Of a stretch of 64,000 nt of DNA, positions 1 through 9,780 are shown one piece after another. A program made the translations under genes and the position numbers. The stretch covers positions 62,001 to 126,000 of the forward strand of contig NZ_CP043312.1 of assembly GCF_008189685.1 (NCBI RefSeq). The letters run 5' to 3'. How positions within the stretch are numbered: position 1 is the first letter of the stretch; each line of letters starts with the position of its first letter. A model generated the notes under the pieces. It was not told where the DNA came from and did no database searches. It saw only the letters and a program-made list of their open reading frames with translations. Origin of the DNA: Candidatus Sneabacter namystus (GTDB taxonomy: Bacteria; Pseudomonadota; Alphaproteobacteria; Rickettsiales; Rickettsiaceae).

Positions 1-2090
1 GACTCTGCCCTCAATAAAGGAACAGCTTGCCGCTGCATGTTAGCCCCCATCAAAGCTCTATGAGCGTCATCATTTTCTAAAAAAGGTATAAGAGAGGTGG
101 CTAATGATACAACCTGCATACTTGTTAATCCAACAAAATGCACATCCTCTTTCTTGACATGAACCGTGTCACTTCCGCTCTTACACACAACCACATCTGC
201 AAGTATCCCCCCTGCAGAATCTCTAGCAACGTCAAGATGAGCTATGTTGTATTGCTCTTCTTCTATGGCAGAAAGCTTAACTATTTCCTTAGTCACCTTG
301 CCATTAAGCACTTTGTAATAAGGAGTTTCTATAAAACCATGACAATTGACACTAGCAAACGTAGTCAAAGAACTTACCAAACCAATATTTTGCCCCTCAG
401 GTGTCTCAACAGGACATATTCTTCCAAAATGAGTAGTATGAACATCCCTCACTTCCAACCCGGCTCTTTCTCTATTTACTCCACCAGGTCCAAGAGCAGA
501 CAATCTACGTTTATGAGTAATTTCAGCTAAAGGATTAGTCTGATCCATAAACTGACACATCTGAGACGTATTAAAGAATTCTTTAATAGCATTAGAAAGC
601 AAACGTGAGTTAAGAAAATCCTGCAATGAAGCACTCTCAATATCAGGCAATGTAGATATTCTTTCTGAAAAAGCTTTAATTACCCTCATCAACCCAAGCC
701 TAAATTGATTTTCTACCAACTCACCAGGCACTCTCACACGCCTTACACCTAGATGGTCAATATCATCTACTTTACCTCTACCGTCTGCAACATCAGCAAA
801 TACACGCAGTGTGTGCTTTATATCATCATGAGTCAGATGCAATGTGTTTTCAGGTATATTCAAACCCAAACGAGAATTTATTTTTACACGCCCTACAAGA
901 GATAGGTTATACCTGCCAGGAGAAAAAAAGAGATTATCCAGTAAAAATTTTCCAGCCTCAGTCGTAACTACCTCCCCAGGACGTAAAACCTTACATATCT
1001 CCATCAATGCATTTTCCTGATCTAAGTGTCTTGTAGTAGCCAATGTATTCGCTATAAACCCCCTATACTCCTCATCAATTCTCAATACTGTTATATTTTT
1101 AACACTCTCAGACAATTGTGAAACCATCTCATTATCAAGAATAGTGCCCACAGACGCGATAACATTACCTTCATCATCTAGTACATCTTTACCTAAATAC
1201 ATCTCTTGCAATTCATTTATATCAACTAGTATATTTTTCACACCAGCTGACACAAACCTAGAAGCAACCCTCTGAGTAAATCTCTCCCCAGCAGATAAAA
1301 GAACTTCTCCATTATCAGCATTAACAATATCTTTTTTCAAAATAGACGCTTTAACAAACTTAGGGTCCAATTTTGTGTACCAACCAAAATCCCCAAGATT
1401 ATATTCAATCGACATATAATAAAAAGATAATATCTCTGCCTCAGTCATCCCAATCGCTGAAAGCAACACCGTGACGGGCAATTTCCTTCTTTTATCTATG
1501 CGAAAGTACATCAAATCTTTTGCATCAAACTCAAAATCCAACCACGACCCCCTGTAAGGTATAATTTTTGCAGAATATTGTAATTTTTGGTTTTTTACTG
1601 ATTCGGATTTCACTCCATCATGATCAAAAAATACACCGGGAGATTTATGCATCTGAGAAACAACAACCTTCTCAACACCATTTATGATAAACGTGCCAGC
1701 ATCAGTCATAAGGGGCAAGTCGCACAAAACGATATCCTGCTCTTTGACAGCTTTTTCCTTCAGTTCGTCTGTTGTATTATCCAATATCCTAGCACGAAGT
1801 GAAACAATCAAGGTTGCGTAATAAGTAACGCCACGTCTCTTACATTCTTTTACTGTATACCTACTTGGTTCAAATCTATAACTCAAGAACTCTAAAGTAA
1901 CCGCATTACTTTTATCAGTAACAGGAAACATAGACGATAAAACAGCCTGCAAACCAACGTTTTGCCTTTTATCATGATCAACATCAAATTGCAAAAAACG
2001 AGACATATAAGAAAGCTGTACCTCATTAAAATCAGGACAATACAACCCTGAATCAGAGTTGCCAAATTTCTTCCTTAAGTGTGATATCAT
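1..2090 (-). CDS. rpoB: RNA polymerase beta subunit RpoB (5' part, runs off the left edge)
   Basis: Reading the minus strand from ATG at 2090 gives about 696 codons of RpoB. It is open to the window edge, so the C-terminal half is missing. The rifampicin-binding segment is clear: NTSQMCQFMDQTNP, then EITHKRRLSALGPGG and CPVETPEGQNIGL. The residue matching E. coli Ser512 is Cys (codon TGT), a natural variant inside the rifampicin pocket. A GTG three bases upstream is an alternative start; an in-frame TAA lies just before it. RpoB forms the catalytic core of RNA polymerase with RpoC, expected further left. Unusually, the gene upstream is valS rather than rplL. Confidence 0.95.
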   Translation of the reverse strand, partial: MISHLRKKFGNSDSGLYCPDFNEVQLSYMSRFLQFDVDHDKRQNVGLQAVLSSMFPVTDKSNAVTLEFLSYRFEPSRYTVKECKRRGVTYYATLIVSLRARILDNTTDELKEKAVKEQDIVLCDLPLMTDAGTFIINGVEKVVVSQMHKSPGVFFDHDGVKSESVKNQKLQYSAKIIPYRGSWLDFEFDAKDLMYFRIDKRRKLPVTVLLSAIGMTEAEILSFYYMSIEYNLGDFGWYTKLDPKFVKASILKKDIVNADNGEVLLSAGERFTQRVASRFVSAGVKNILVDINELQEMYLGKDVLDDEGNVIASVGTILDNEMVSQLSESVKNITVLRIDEEYRGFIANTLATTRHLDQENALMEICKVLRPGEVVTTEAGKFLLDNLFFSPGRYNLSLVGRVKINSRLGLNIPENTLHLTHDDIKHTLRVFADVADGRGKVDDIDHLGVRRVRVPGELVENQFRLGLMRVIKAFSERISTLPDIESASLQDFLNSRLLSNAIKEFFNTSQMCQFMDQTNPLAEITHKRRLSALGPGGVNRERAGLEVRDVHTTHFGRICPVETPEGQNIGLVSSLTTFASVNCHGFIETPYYKVLNGKVTKEIVKLSAIEEEQYNIAHLDVARDSAGGILADVVVCKSGSDTVHVKKEDVHFVGLTSMQVVSLATSLIPFLENDDAHRALMGANMQRQAVPLLRAE

Positions 2091-2426
2091 CACTTATGCA
2101 ACCTTATGAATAGTTAAATAATAGTAGAAAAAAAACAGTTGATAATAGGATAAAGATCCCGCTTAACAAGACACCTGCTAATTAAAAATGTCAAGGTATT
2201 ATAGGTCCTGGATATCAGAACAAAAAAGCCTATATCGCTAATCATAGATTTATATGAAGAATACATAAAAGAACTTTTAACAAACTGACACAGCTGGCCA
2301 CATGCAACATACTTAACAACACAACACCCAGTGGGACACTGATACACCATTAAGTACAATAAATCAACAGGCAAATATAATAAATATCTAAAAATTTAAG
2401 AAAATCTATATAAATATATCACATAA
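2091..2426. other. valS-rpoB intergenic leader
   Basis: This 336-bp spacer has no convincing gene; an 86-codon minus-strand ORF inside it resembles nothing known. On the minus strand a TATAAT hexamer at 2203-2198 could be the -10 box of an rpoB promoter, with only a weak -35. That would fit rpoB being separated from the usual rplKAJL transcript. Confidence 0.35.
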
Positions 2427-4934
2427 TTATATAGTTTCTAAAAAAATACTTAGACCATCTTCGCAAATACCATCCAAATGCTTTAACTCTGCTACTTCCT
2501 TCTCGTTAAAAATAATCCTTTTGGCAAGCATTGCGCTAGCCAAATCTCTGACTACATCCTGCGGCAACTGAATATCGCTAGTCGATACAACATAGAGTAT
2601 GACAGGAGTTCTAGCAAACCCCTTTTTAAGCTTACGAGCAAGGCCCAAAATCTTTAACGCAGTATCAATACTATCTCTCGCATCAGCCGAAAAGCCAACA
2701 TTTAGCTGTTTAGGCCATTGATGTCTAGCATGAATAGACGAATCGCCCGTTTTAGAAATATATGAAAAAAGCTCTTCTGTAATATATGGAAAAAAAGGAG
2801 CAAACAACTTAAGAAAAGTAACTATACAAAGGTACAAAGTCATTTTAGCACTATTTTGCCCTTCTTTATCGCGACCAACATCATCATAAACTCTAGCTTT
2901 AACCAACTCTATGTAATCAGAACAAAAATTAATCTTAAAAGACTGAGCCACGGTCTGACGAACAACATGATACCTATGCTTAGAAAAATCTTCCTCGCTA
3001 CTTTTTATCAAATCGTTCATAATTTTCAAAATCCATAAATCAAAAGAACAAAATATCTTTCTAGAATCTATACTCTCTTGAAAAGAAGAATGTAACGACA
3101 AATCAGAAATATGTGTGTAGCAAAATTTAGCAGCATTCCAAATTTTTGTAATCAACTTCTTACCATCTTGCATCACTTCATCTGAATAGCAAATATCTGA
3201 ACCAGGCTTAGTTGACGAACTCCAGTACCTTATTACGTCTGCACCATACTTCTCCATAACAGCTTCTGGACATACTACATTGCCCTTAGATTTAGACATC
3301 TTTTGCATATCAGGAGACAGGCACCATCCACTTATCAAAACAGTATTCCAAGGCGGTGTTTTAGCATGTAAATAAGATTTAAGTAATGTACCAAAAGCCC
3401 AAGTCCTTATGATCTCGGAACCTTGGGGCCGTAAATCAGCAGGAAAAATTTTGGCATATCTGTCTGCGTTCAGACAAAGATTTGCACTAATACCACCAGC
3501 GTTTAGCTGAGGAGAAAGACAACTTGTAGCCCAGGTATCCATAACATCATAATCAGGAATAACTTCATCTCTAGTATATCCTTGCGGAACATCAGTAACT
3601 GGGTTAACGGGCAAATCTGCTCTAGATGGCAAAATAACACTTCCATCTTTCTTGCTATACCAGACAGGAATCGGTATCCCAAAGAAACGCTGTCTACTAA
3701 TGCACCAATCCATAGACAATCCATCAATCCAAGCTTCCATCTTAGACAACATATTACTAGGCACCCAATTTAGGTCTTGAGAATATCTTAAAAGAACATC
3801 TCTATGCTCCATACTTTTTATAAACCACTGTTTCATAACCCTTACATCTAACACGGCTCCGGATCTTTCAGCGCATTTCACACTGTGTGTTATAGGCCGT
3901 TTAGAAAGTAAAAAATGACCTTTCTGTAGCATGTCACAAATAGACTCTCTAGCGTCTGTAATACTAAGACCTATTAAAGCAGAAAAAATATCCTTAGCCT
4001 TGTCTTCTTGATATGAAATGCCCTTGAATGAAAAATTGGATATATGGCCAGATGTAGAAATAATACCTCGCGTAGGCAGCGCATGCCTCTTCCACCACAC
4101 AACATCAGTAGCATCCCCAAATGTACAACACATAACAAGACCAGTACCTTTTTCAACTACAACATCCACATCTGGTAAAATAGGAACAGAGACGTCAAAA
4201 AGAGGCGTAACGGCCTTCTTACCATTTAAGTGCGAATACCTTGCATCAGTCGGATTATAAAAAACTGCAACACACGCTGGTAACAGTTCTGGTCTGGTAG
4301 TTGCTATAACAACATCATCCTCTCCCCCATCGATCTTAAACTTAATATCGTAAAAAAATGAATCTTTTTCTTTCTCTTCTACCTCTAGTTGTGAAATAGC
4401 TGTAAGGTCTACAGGATCCCACAACACCATATCTTCTTTACTGTACACTTGACCTTTTTCAAAAAGATCCATAAAAGAAAGTTGCGACAATCTCTGATTC
4501 TCTTTACTAAAAGTTGAATATTCAAGAGACCAATCAAAAGATAAGCCCACGCCTGACAAAATTTGCCTAAACTTTGGCTTCTCTTTACTTACAGTAGAAT
4601 CGCATAATTCACGAAACTTTTCCCTGGATAATGTTTTAGATTTTACTCCATGTAACTTCTCCACTAATCTCTCCGTTGGTAGGCCATTATCATCAAATCC
4701 GATAGGATAAAATACATTCTTACCCCTCATACGTTGATAACGCGCAATCATATCAGAGTGGCAATAGCTAAAAACATGCCCCATATGCAATGCGCCAGAA
4801 ATTGTAGGAGGTGGAGTGTCTATTACGAATGAATCACCCCTACTTTCCTCCTCAGACCATTTATACACCCCTTCTTTGTGCCAACTCTCATCCCACTTTT
4901 TTTGTATCATACGAGCGTCATATTTTGCCAACAT
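2427..4934 (-). CDS. valS: Valyl-tRNA synthetase (short rickettsial/archaeal-type)
   Basis: Class Ia aminoacyl-tRNA synthetase that charges tRNA-Val. Seen: the HIGH-type motif HMGH near residue 50, a CP1 editing domain (TTRPELLPACVAVFYNP), KMSKSKGN near residue 543 and an anticodon-binding C-terminal domain. The length of 835 aa without a long C-terminal coiled coil, and the motif FGDATDVVWW, match the archaeal-like ValS typical of Rickettsiales. I prefer ATG at 4934 over the in-frame ATG at 4955. AAGGGTGAC sits just before it, and MLAKYD is the usual family start. It is co-directional with and upstream of rpoB. Confidence 0.95.
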   Translation of the reverse strand: MLAKYDARMIQKKWDESWHKEGVYKWSEEESRGDSFVIDTPPPTISGALHMGHVFSYCHSDMIARYQRMRGKNVFYPIGFDDNGLPTERLVEKLHGVKSKTLSREKFRELCDSTVSKEKPKFRQILSGVGLSFDWSLEYSTFSKENQRLSQLSFMDLFEKGQVYSKEDMVLWDPVDLTAISQLEVEEKEKDSFFYDIKFKIDGGEDDVVIATTRPELLPACVAVFYNPTDARYSHLNGKKAVTPLFDVSVPILPDVDVVVEKGTGLVMCCTFGDATDVVWWKRHALPTRGIISTSGHISNFSFKGISYQEDKAKDIFSALIGLSITDARESICDMLQKGHFLLSKRPITHSVKCAERSGAVLDVRVMKQWFIKSMEHRDVLLRYSQDLNWVPSNMLSKMEAWIDGLSMDWCISRQRFFGIPIPVWYSKKDGSVILPSRADLPVNPVTDVPQGYTRDEVIPDYDVMDTWATSCLSPQLNAGGISANLCLNADRYAKIFPADLRPQGSEIIRTWAFGTLLKSYLHAKTPPWNTVLISGWCLSPDMQKMSKSKGNVVCPEAVMEKYGADVIRYWSSSTKPGSDICYSDEVMQDGKKLITKIWNAAKFCYTHISDLSLHSSFQESIDSRKIFCSFDLWILKIMNDLIKSSEEDFSKHRYHVVRQTVAQSFKINFCSDYIELVKARVYDDVGRDKEGQNSAKMTLYLCIVTFLKLFAPFFPYITEELFSYISKTGDSSIHARHQWPKQLNVGFSADARDSIDTALKILGLARKLKKGFARTPVILYVVSTSDIQLPQDVVRDLASAMLAKRIIFNEKEVAELKHLDGICEDGLSIFLETI

Positions 4935-5208
4935 GTCACCCTTATTTCCTTGCATAAAATTGATTTAGAACAAATTTCAAAAATAAGCCAATCAGCGCAT
5001 CTTTAATAACTAAAAAAAGCACCCTTAGACAACTATAAACATAAGCTTTGTTCACAAGCATGGTAAAGAATATCTTGAAAGTTTCTCGTATACAAGTATA
5101 ATTCTCTTGTCAAGGGCTATAGACAAGGTTTGAGGGTGTGTAATAAGTTGGGTCCTATCGTCAGGTAGTCACTTTTTATTTAGAATAAATTTCAAATAGG
5201 ACAAAAAT

Positions 5209-5946
5209 ATGAGTTACAAACAAGGATACTCTTCTATAGAAATAGATTCAGGGCTAAGAACGTACATGCTAAGTGTGTACAAATATATGTGTTCAGCCCT
5301 TTTTACCTCAGCTGTAGCGGCGTTTTTGACCGCAAACGTTAGCTTTATAAGAGATATGATGTTCATCACTAACCCTTACGGCATGTTAGGAATGACAAAG
5401 TTAGGCATTCTTGTTTCACTGTCGCCTATGGGAATAGCATTATACTTTTTCCTAAAACAAGAAACCATGAGGTTAGATACCGCTCGCAACATGTTTTGGG
5501 CATACTCTATACTGACAGGAATGTCGTTGGCGTCAGTATGCTTTGCATTTACTGGAGAGTCCGTCGTTGTAACATTCTTAGTATGTGCCTCTCTTTTTGG
5601 GCTAATGAGTTTGTATGGTCACGTGACTAAAAAGGATCTAACAGCATTTGGATCTTTTTTACTCATGGGGTTGTGGGGATTAGTAATAGCATCTGTAATA
5701 AGTCTAATCTTACCCAACAATTCTACTTTAAACTTTGTAACGTCAGTTTTAGGAGTAGCAATATTTACAGGTATAGTTGCTTATGACACACAGAGGATAA
5801 AATCCTACTACTACTCTAGCTCACACAGTTCTGAAGATCTACATAAGGTCGCTATTATAGGAGCCTTTGTACTATACCTAGACGTGCTAAATATGTTCTT
5901 GTACTTACTTAGATTTTTCGGAGTGAGTTCCAGAAATAGCGATTAG
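5209..5946 (+). CDS. Bax inhibitor-1 (BI-1/YccA) family membrane protein
   Basis: A 245-aa protein with about seven hydrophobic segments and the BI-1 hallmarks: the GLRTYMLSVYKYM start, an internal Gly/Ser-rich helix LTGMSLASVCFAF, and the C-terminal GIVAYDTQRIK with HKVAIIGAFVLYLDVLNMF. The family is found in the inner membrane of most alphaproteobacteria. It is linked to Ca2+/H+ leak and FtsH-dependent quality control (the E. coli YccA relation), but its role in Rickettsiales is unproven. It stands alone on the plus strand between minus-strand genes and converges with comF after 14 bp. Confidence 0.9.
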   Translation: MSYKQGYSSIEIDSGLRTYMLSVYKYMCSALFTSAVAAFLTANVSFIRDMMFITNPYGMLGMTKLGILVSLSPMGIALYFFLKQETMRLDTARNMFWAYSILTGMSLASVCFAFTGESVVVTFLVCASLFGLMSLYGHVTKKDLTAFGSFLLMGLWGLVIASVISLILPNNSTLNFVTSVLGVAIFTGIVAYDTQRIKSYYYSSSHSSEDLHKVAIIGAFVLYLDVLNMFLYLLRFFGVSSRNSD

Positions 5947-5960
5947 GCAAATTTTTTTTC

Positions 5961-6683
5961 TTATCTTTTCGACACCACAGAAGCTGCGGTTAGAACATAG
6001 ATTGTCTTAGCCCCAGCTTTCTTAAGAGCCTCAGCACAAAGATTTGCAGTACTTCCAGTAGTTAATACATCATCTATGAGGAGTACGTTTTTTCCTTGTA
6101 TTTTGTCTTTTTGCTTCACGACAAAGCTGCCCAAAAGATTCTTTCTCCTTATTTTCCTATCTTGAGATTTTTGAGGTAATGTTAATTTGGATTTTTTCAA
6201 AACCATAGGATGGTAAGGCTTACCTGAAACTTTAGATAAATCCTTGGCTAATAAATGCGCCTGATTGTATTTTCGAAAAATCATTTTAAGAGGATGCATA
6301 GGAACGGCTAATAACACGTCCGCAACAGAAATAAAATCAGAGTATCTATTAAGCAACATCCTTGCAAAGAAGGCTGATACGTCATACCTATCACCATATT
6401 TGAGACGATATATCAAGCCGTTACTAAACTCATCAAAGTTAAGCAAGGCACGAGACTTATTATATTGCGGAGATTCTAGAAAACAAATACCACATTCTAA
6501 GCCCTGATAACAAGACAACCTACCACAAGTAATACAACAGTTATCTTGTATAAAAGTGCATGAGTTCCAACATATATGACACAAGCCACTTTCTCGTAAA
6601 ATAAAATCTCCACAAGCAAGACACCTATTTGGCATCATAAAATTAAGACAAAGCCCAAAGAAACTCTTAATAGTCAACGACAC
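5961..6683 (-). CDS. comF: ComF-family phosphoribosyltransferase-like protein
   Basis: 240 aa. The N-terminal third carries Cys pairs of a zinc ribbon (RCLACG, CHICW, CCITCG, CGICF). The C-terminal part is a type I phosphoribosyltransferase fold with the PRPP loop VLLIDDVLTTGST near residues 202-214 and the family motif PMHP...YNQAHLLA. ComF proteins support DNA uptake in naturally competent bacteria, but the family is widespread and its enzymatic substrate is unknown. It is the last gene of a tatD-miaA-comF transcript, 20 bp after miaA. Confidence 0.9.
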   Translation of the reverse strand: MSLTIKSFFGLCLNFMMPNRCLACGDFILRESGLCHICWNSCTFIQDNCCITCGRLSCYQGLECGICFLESPQYNKSRALLNFDEFSNGLIYRLKYGDRYDVSAFFARMLLNRYSDFISVADVLLAVPMHPLKMIFRKYNQAHLLAKDLSKVSGKPYHPMVLKKSKLTLPQKSQDRKIRRKNLLGSFVVKQKDKIQGKNVLLIDDVLTTGSTANLCAEALKKAGAKTIYVLTAASVVSKR

Positions 6684-6703
6684 TTCTATTTTGTCCTTTT
6701 ATA

Positions 6704-7618
6704 CTAAACAATACTTAAATCATCTAATTTGCTGTATAACTCCTCAACAGAGGAGTACTTAATAACATAATCAGGTGTAATTTGATTTTTAAACCAAGTA
6801 ATCTGCCTCTTAGCATAATTTCTAGTACGTTGTTTGGCAACAAATACAGCATTTTCATAAGACAAGCAACCACGTACATACTGCAATAATTCCGTAACGC
6901 CTATTATATTGCTAGCGTTTTTCATTTTAACACCAGAGTCATTAGCAACCTTTACCTCACTAACCGCACCATTTTGCACCATATTATCAAAACGTTGATC
7001 GCACGCTTCATATAAAATTCTTCTTTCAGGCACAAGCGTAATAATCTTCTTTTTATAAGTTAAAAGAGGATTATACCTATCTCCTTCAAGAAAAGACGTA
7101 AGAGGTAAGCCAGTTTGTAAAAAAACAGCATATCCTCTTGCAACCCTATAGGAATCATTTGGAGATATCTTGTTTGCCCAAACAGGATCTACTTTTAACA
7201 AAAGGTCATAAATTGATCGTGTTCCATACTTTTGTATTTTTTCTTGAACTACAGAGCTTACGCAACACTGAACAGGAGGTAGGCTATGCACCCCTGATAA
7301 AAGAGCAGAAATATAAAAACCACTACCACCCACAACAATAGGATATTTTTGTCTCCCAAAGATATTTTCTATAACACCCGCAGCACGTGTTAAATAGTTT
7401 GCAACAGAAAACCCATCATTGACGCTTAAAAAGTTATATAGGCTATGCTCTACTACCTGCAAATCTTCTATCTTAGGAGAGGCTGTAAGAATACGAAATT
7501 CTTTATACACTTGAGCACTATCAGCATTAACGATCACCCCTTTACATTTTTTTGCTAAAAACACTGCAAGATCAGATTTGCCACTGGCAGTAGGGCCACA
7601 AATAATAAGAACTTCCAT
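6704..7618 (-). CDS. miaA: tRNA dimethylallyltransferase MiaA
   Basis: Transfers dimethylallyl from DMAPP to A37 of tRNAs reading UNN codons. Seen: P-loop GPTASGKSD at residues 8-16, the DSAQVYKEF substrate motif (usual DSxQxY), the VGGSGFYISALL segment and the C-terminal KRQITWF. Length of 304 aa is normal. It lies 28 bp downstream of tatD and 20 bp upstream of comF on the same strand. Confidence 0.96.
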   Translation of the reverse strand: MEVLIICGPTASGKSDLAVFLAKKCKGVIVNADSAQVYKEFRILTASPKIEDLQVVEHSLYNFLSVNDGFSVANYLTRAAGVIENIFGRQKYPIVVGGSGFYISALLSGVHSLPPVQCCVSSVVQEKIQKYGTRSIYDLLLKVDPVWANKISPNDSYRVARGYAVFLQTGLPLTSFLEGDRYNPLLTYKKKIITLVPERRILYEACDQRFDNMVQNGAVSEVKVANDSGVKMKNASNIIGVTELLQYVRGCLSYENAVFVAKQRTRNYAKRQITWFKNQITPDYVIKYSSVEELYSKLDDLSIV

Positions 7619-7646
7619 ATAATCATTAAAACTAATGTCACATTTA

Positions 7647-8435
7647 CTAAGAAGACATAATCATTTCAGCCTTATCAAATAAGTCAAAGAAATTTTTACT
7701 CGTCTCCTTGCATACTACGTCAAAGCTAATTCCTTTTACTTCTGCTATACATTTTGCAACCTCCACAATAAATGCAGGCTGATTAAGTTTACCCCTATAC
7801 GGAACCGGAGCAAGATATGGAGCATCTGTCTCTATAAGTAGTCTAGATAAAGGAATCTTTTTGACTATACTACGTAGATCACTAGCATTAGAAAACGTTA
7901 TTATACCAGAAATAGAAATATATAAATTCAAATCTAAAGCTCTTTCTGCTAAATCCCATCCACCAGTAAAACAATGCAAAAGACCTTTAAACGATTTTTG
8001 CATCATTTCTCTTTGCAAAATCTTTTGCATATCTATGTCTGCATTGCGTGAATGAATAATGAGAGGTAATCCACTTGTTTTAGACGCTGTAATATGAGTA
8101 AGAAATGACTCTATCTGACAAATTTTATTCTTGTCATCACCTTTATAAAAATCCAAACCAGTCTCGCCAATACCTATAATCTTTTCTTCTTGAGCATATA
8201 ACAATATTTTCTCTAATGCCATCTTATCTTTGTCTGCCTCCAATGGATGTATTCCAACAGAACCAAAAATATTGTCGTATTGATTTACAAGCTCAAGTAT
8301 TGCTGACACATCAGAACTTTTAGTACACACAGTCTGTACATACTCAACACCAGCTTTTTTCATATTTAACACTACATCATGTACACAATCAACAAAACTA
8401 GGCCAAGTCAAATGGCAGTGAGAATCTATCAACAT
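7647..8435 (-). CDS. tatD: TatD-family metal-dependent hydrolase/DNase
   Basis: 262 aa, full length. The metal-binding motifs are all present: SHCHL near the N-terminus, GETGLDFYKG, IIHSRNAD, LLHCFTGG and ETDAPYLAP. TatD-type enzymes are 3'-5' exonucleases acting in DNA repair or turnover in the cytosol; the exact paralogue (TatD, YcfH or YjjV) cannot be settled here. It is the first gene of a three-gene transcript with miaA and comF. Confidence 0.93.
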   Translation of the reverse strand: MLIDSHCHLTWPSFVDCVHDVVLNMKKAGVEYVQTVCTKSSDVSAILELVNQYDNIFGSVGIHPLEADKDKMALEKILLYAQEEKIIGIGETGLDFYKGDDKNKICQIESFLTHITASKTSGLPLIIHSRNADIDMQKILQREMMQKSFKGLLHCFTGGWDLAERALDLNLYISISGIITFSNASDLRSIVKKIPLSRLLIETDAPYLAPVPYRGKLNQPAFIVEVAKCIAEVKGISFDVVCKETSKNFFDLFDKAEMIMSS

Positions 8436-8566
8436 AAAAATAAAAAAATAAAAGAAATAATACGTTACGCGTCTTTTGTATTTCGTAAAAAAGAAAAACT
8501 TTAGGTTGTCACAAAGAAATTTTAACTATAAGTTGTTATCAAGAAACTTGTTTTATACTTTTAATT

Positions 8567-9766
8567 ATGTCTTACAACATACTTGCACCTGCGATAAAAT
8601 TTACACTTTGCATAACAACAACGCTTCTACTGTTATTTAACAGTACCACAACAGCAAAGCCGAATGAATATGGCTCAAAAATACTTCTGTCTATAAATGA
8701 AAAAAACACGTTACACAAAATGCTAGGACAAATGATTATACTAGGATTCAAGGGTACAAGCATTAGAGATAGAAATGTAAAATCCATAATGCAGCACATA
8801 AAAAAGAGAGAAATAGGAGGAGTAATAATAGAAACTCATAACGTTTTAAATCCCAAACAACTGAAACACCTAAACAGAGCAATTTTGAATACTAAGAGCA
8901 AAAGCAAACATAACCTACCAACCATAATCGCAGTAGAAAGAGATGGAGGAAAATTCGGATGCCTATCACAAAAAAAAGGATTTAAAGTATACCCAAGACC
9001 ATACAACATGACAAAACTGACAGCATCTAAAGCAAGAAGAATTTATGTACATATGTCTAAAAATACAAAATCACTAGGATTCAATATGTTGCTAGGACCA
9101 TCTCTCAATATATCAAAGAAATCAGATATTTTAAATCCACACAGCACAATGTTTAGTAAAAACATTAATACAATCGTTACTTATGCTACAGAATTTATAA
9201 AAGCCCATAAGCATAATGGACTAATAACAAGCGTGAAATATTTTCCAGGGCAAAAATATCTTAACTATTCTGCGTCCGATGATGACGCTGATATAATAAC
9301 AAATTGGGAAGAAGTAGAAATTACTCCGTTCAAAAAGATTATTAACTCTAACCTCTCCGACTCTGTAATGATAGGTCATACATACAACAGAGAAGTCGAT
9401 GAAAAAAGGCCTTCACCTTTATCACACAAAACAGTGCATCAATTATTAAAAAAACAGCTGAAATATAAAGGGGTAATCGTGTCAGACAATCTAAACAAAC
9501 ATATCATCAGCAAGTACTGCGCTCCAGAAAAAGCAGCTATACAGTCCATTTTAGCCGGGAGTGACATAATAATTCTAGCGCAACAACAATCTAACAAAAA
9601 AGGAAAACACTTAAATAAAACAAAAAATATCCCAAACGCCATATGGAAAGAAACACTTTCCATTTTACAAAAAAGAAACACTCAGGCCTTATTCCTCAAA
9701 CAGAGAATAATAGAGTCATACAACAAGATATCGAAACTAAAGAAAAAAGTACTAATCGCTATGTAA
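8567..9766 (+). CDS. GH3-fold protein, NagZ-like but with a degenerate active-site loop
   Basis: 399 aa with an N-terminal signal peptide or signal anchor (hydrophobic residues 11-25, then TTTAKP). The rest follows a glycoside hydrolase family 3 N-terminal TIM barrel: LGQMIILGF, GGVIIETHN, AVERDGG, GPSLNIS, KYFPGQ (224-229), VMIGHTYN and VIVSDNL (303-309). Known NagZ enzymes release GlcNAc from muropeptides using a KHFPGHG-D-x-H loop plus a nucleophilic Asp in SDDL. Here Asp307 is kept, but the loop reads KYFPGQKYLN and lacks the Asp-His pair. It may be a binding protein or an enzyme with altered chemistry. It is Lys/Asn-rich and converges on flgI. Confidence 0.75.
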   Translation: MSYNILAPAIKFTLCITTTLLLLFNSTTTAKPNEYGSKILLSINEKNTLHKMLGQMIILGFKGTSIRDRNVKSIMQHIKKREIGGVIIETHNVLNPKQLKHLNRAILNTKSKSKHNLPTIIAVERDGGKFGCLSQKKGFKVYPRPYNMTKLTASKARRIYVHMSKNTKSLGFNMLLGPSLNISKKSDILNPHSTMFSKNINTIVTYATEFIKAHKHNGLITSVKYFPGQKYLNYSASDDDADIITNWEEVEITPFKKIINSNLSDSVMIGHTYNREVDEKRPSPLSHKTVHQLLKKQLKYKGVIVSDNLNKHIISKYCAPEKAAIQSILAGSDIIILAQQQSNKKGKHLNKTKNIPNAIWKETLSILQKRNTQALFLKQRIIESYNKISKLKKKVLIAM

Positions 9767-9780
9767 AAAAGATAGATTGG

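Noticed and set aside
2114-2374. 86-codon minus-strand ORF between valS and rpoB
   Set aside because: No RBS, no family features; probably the rpoB leader.
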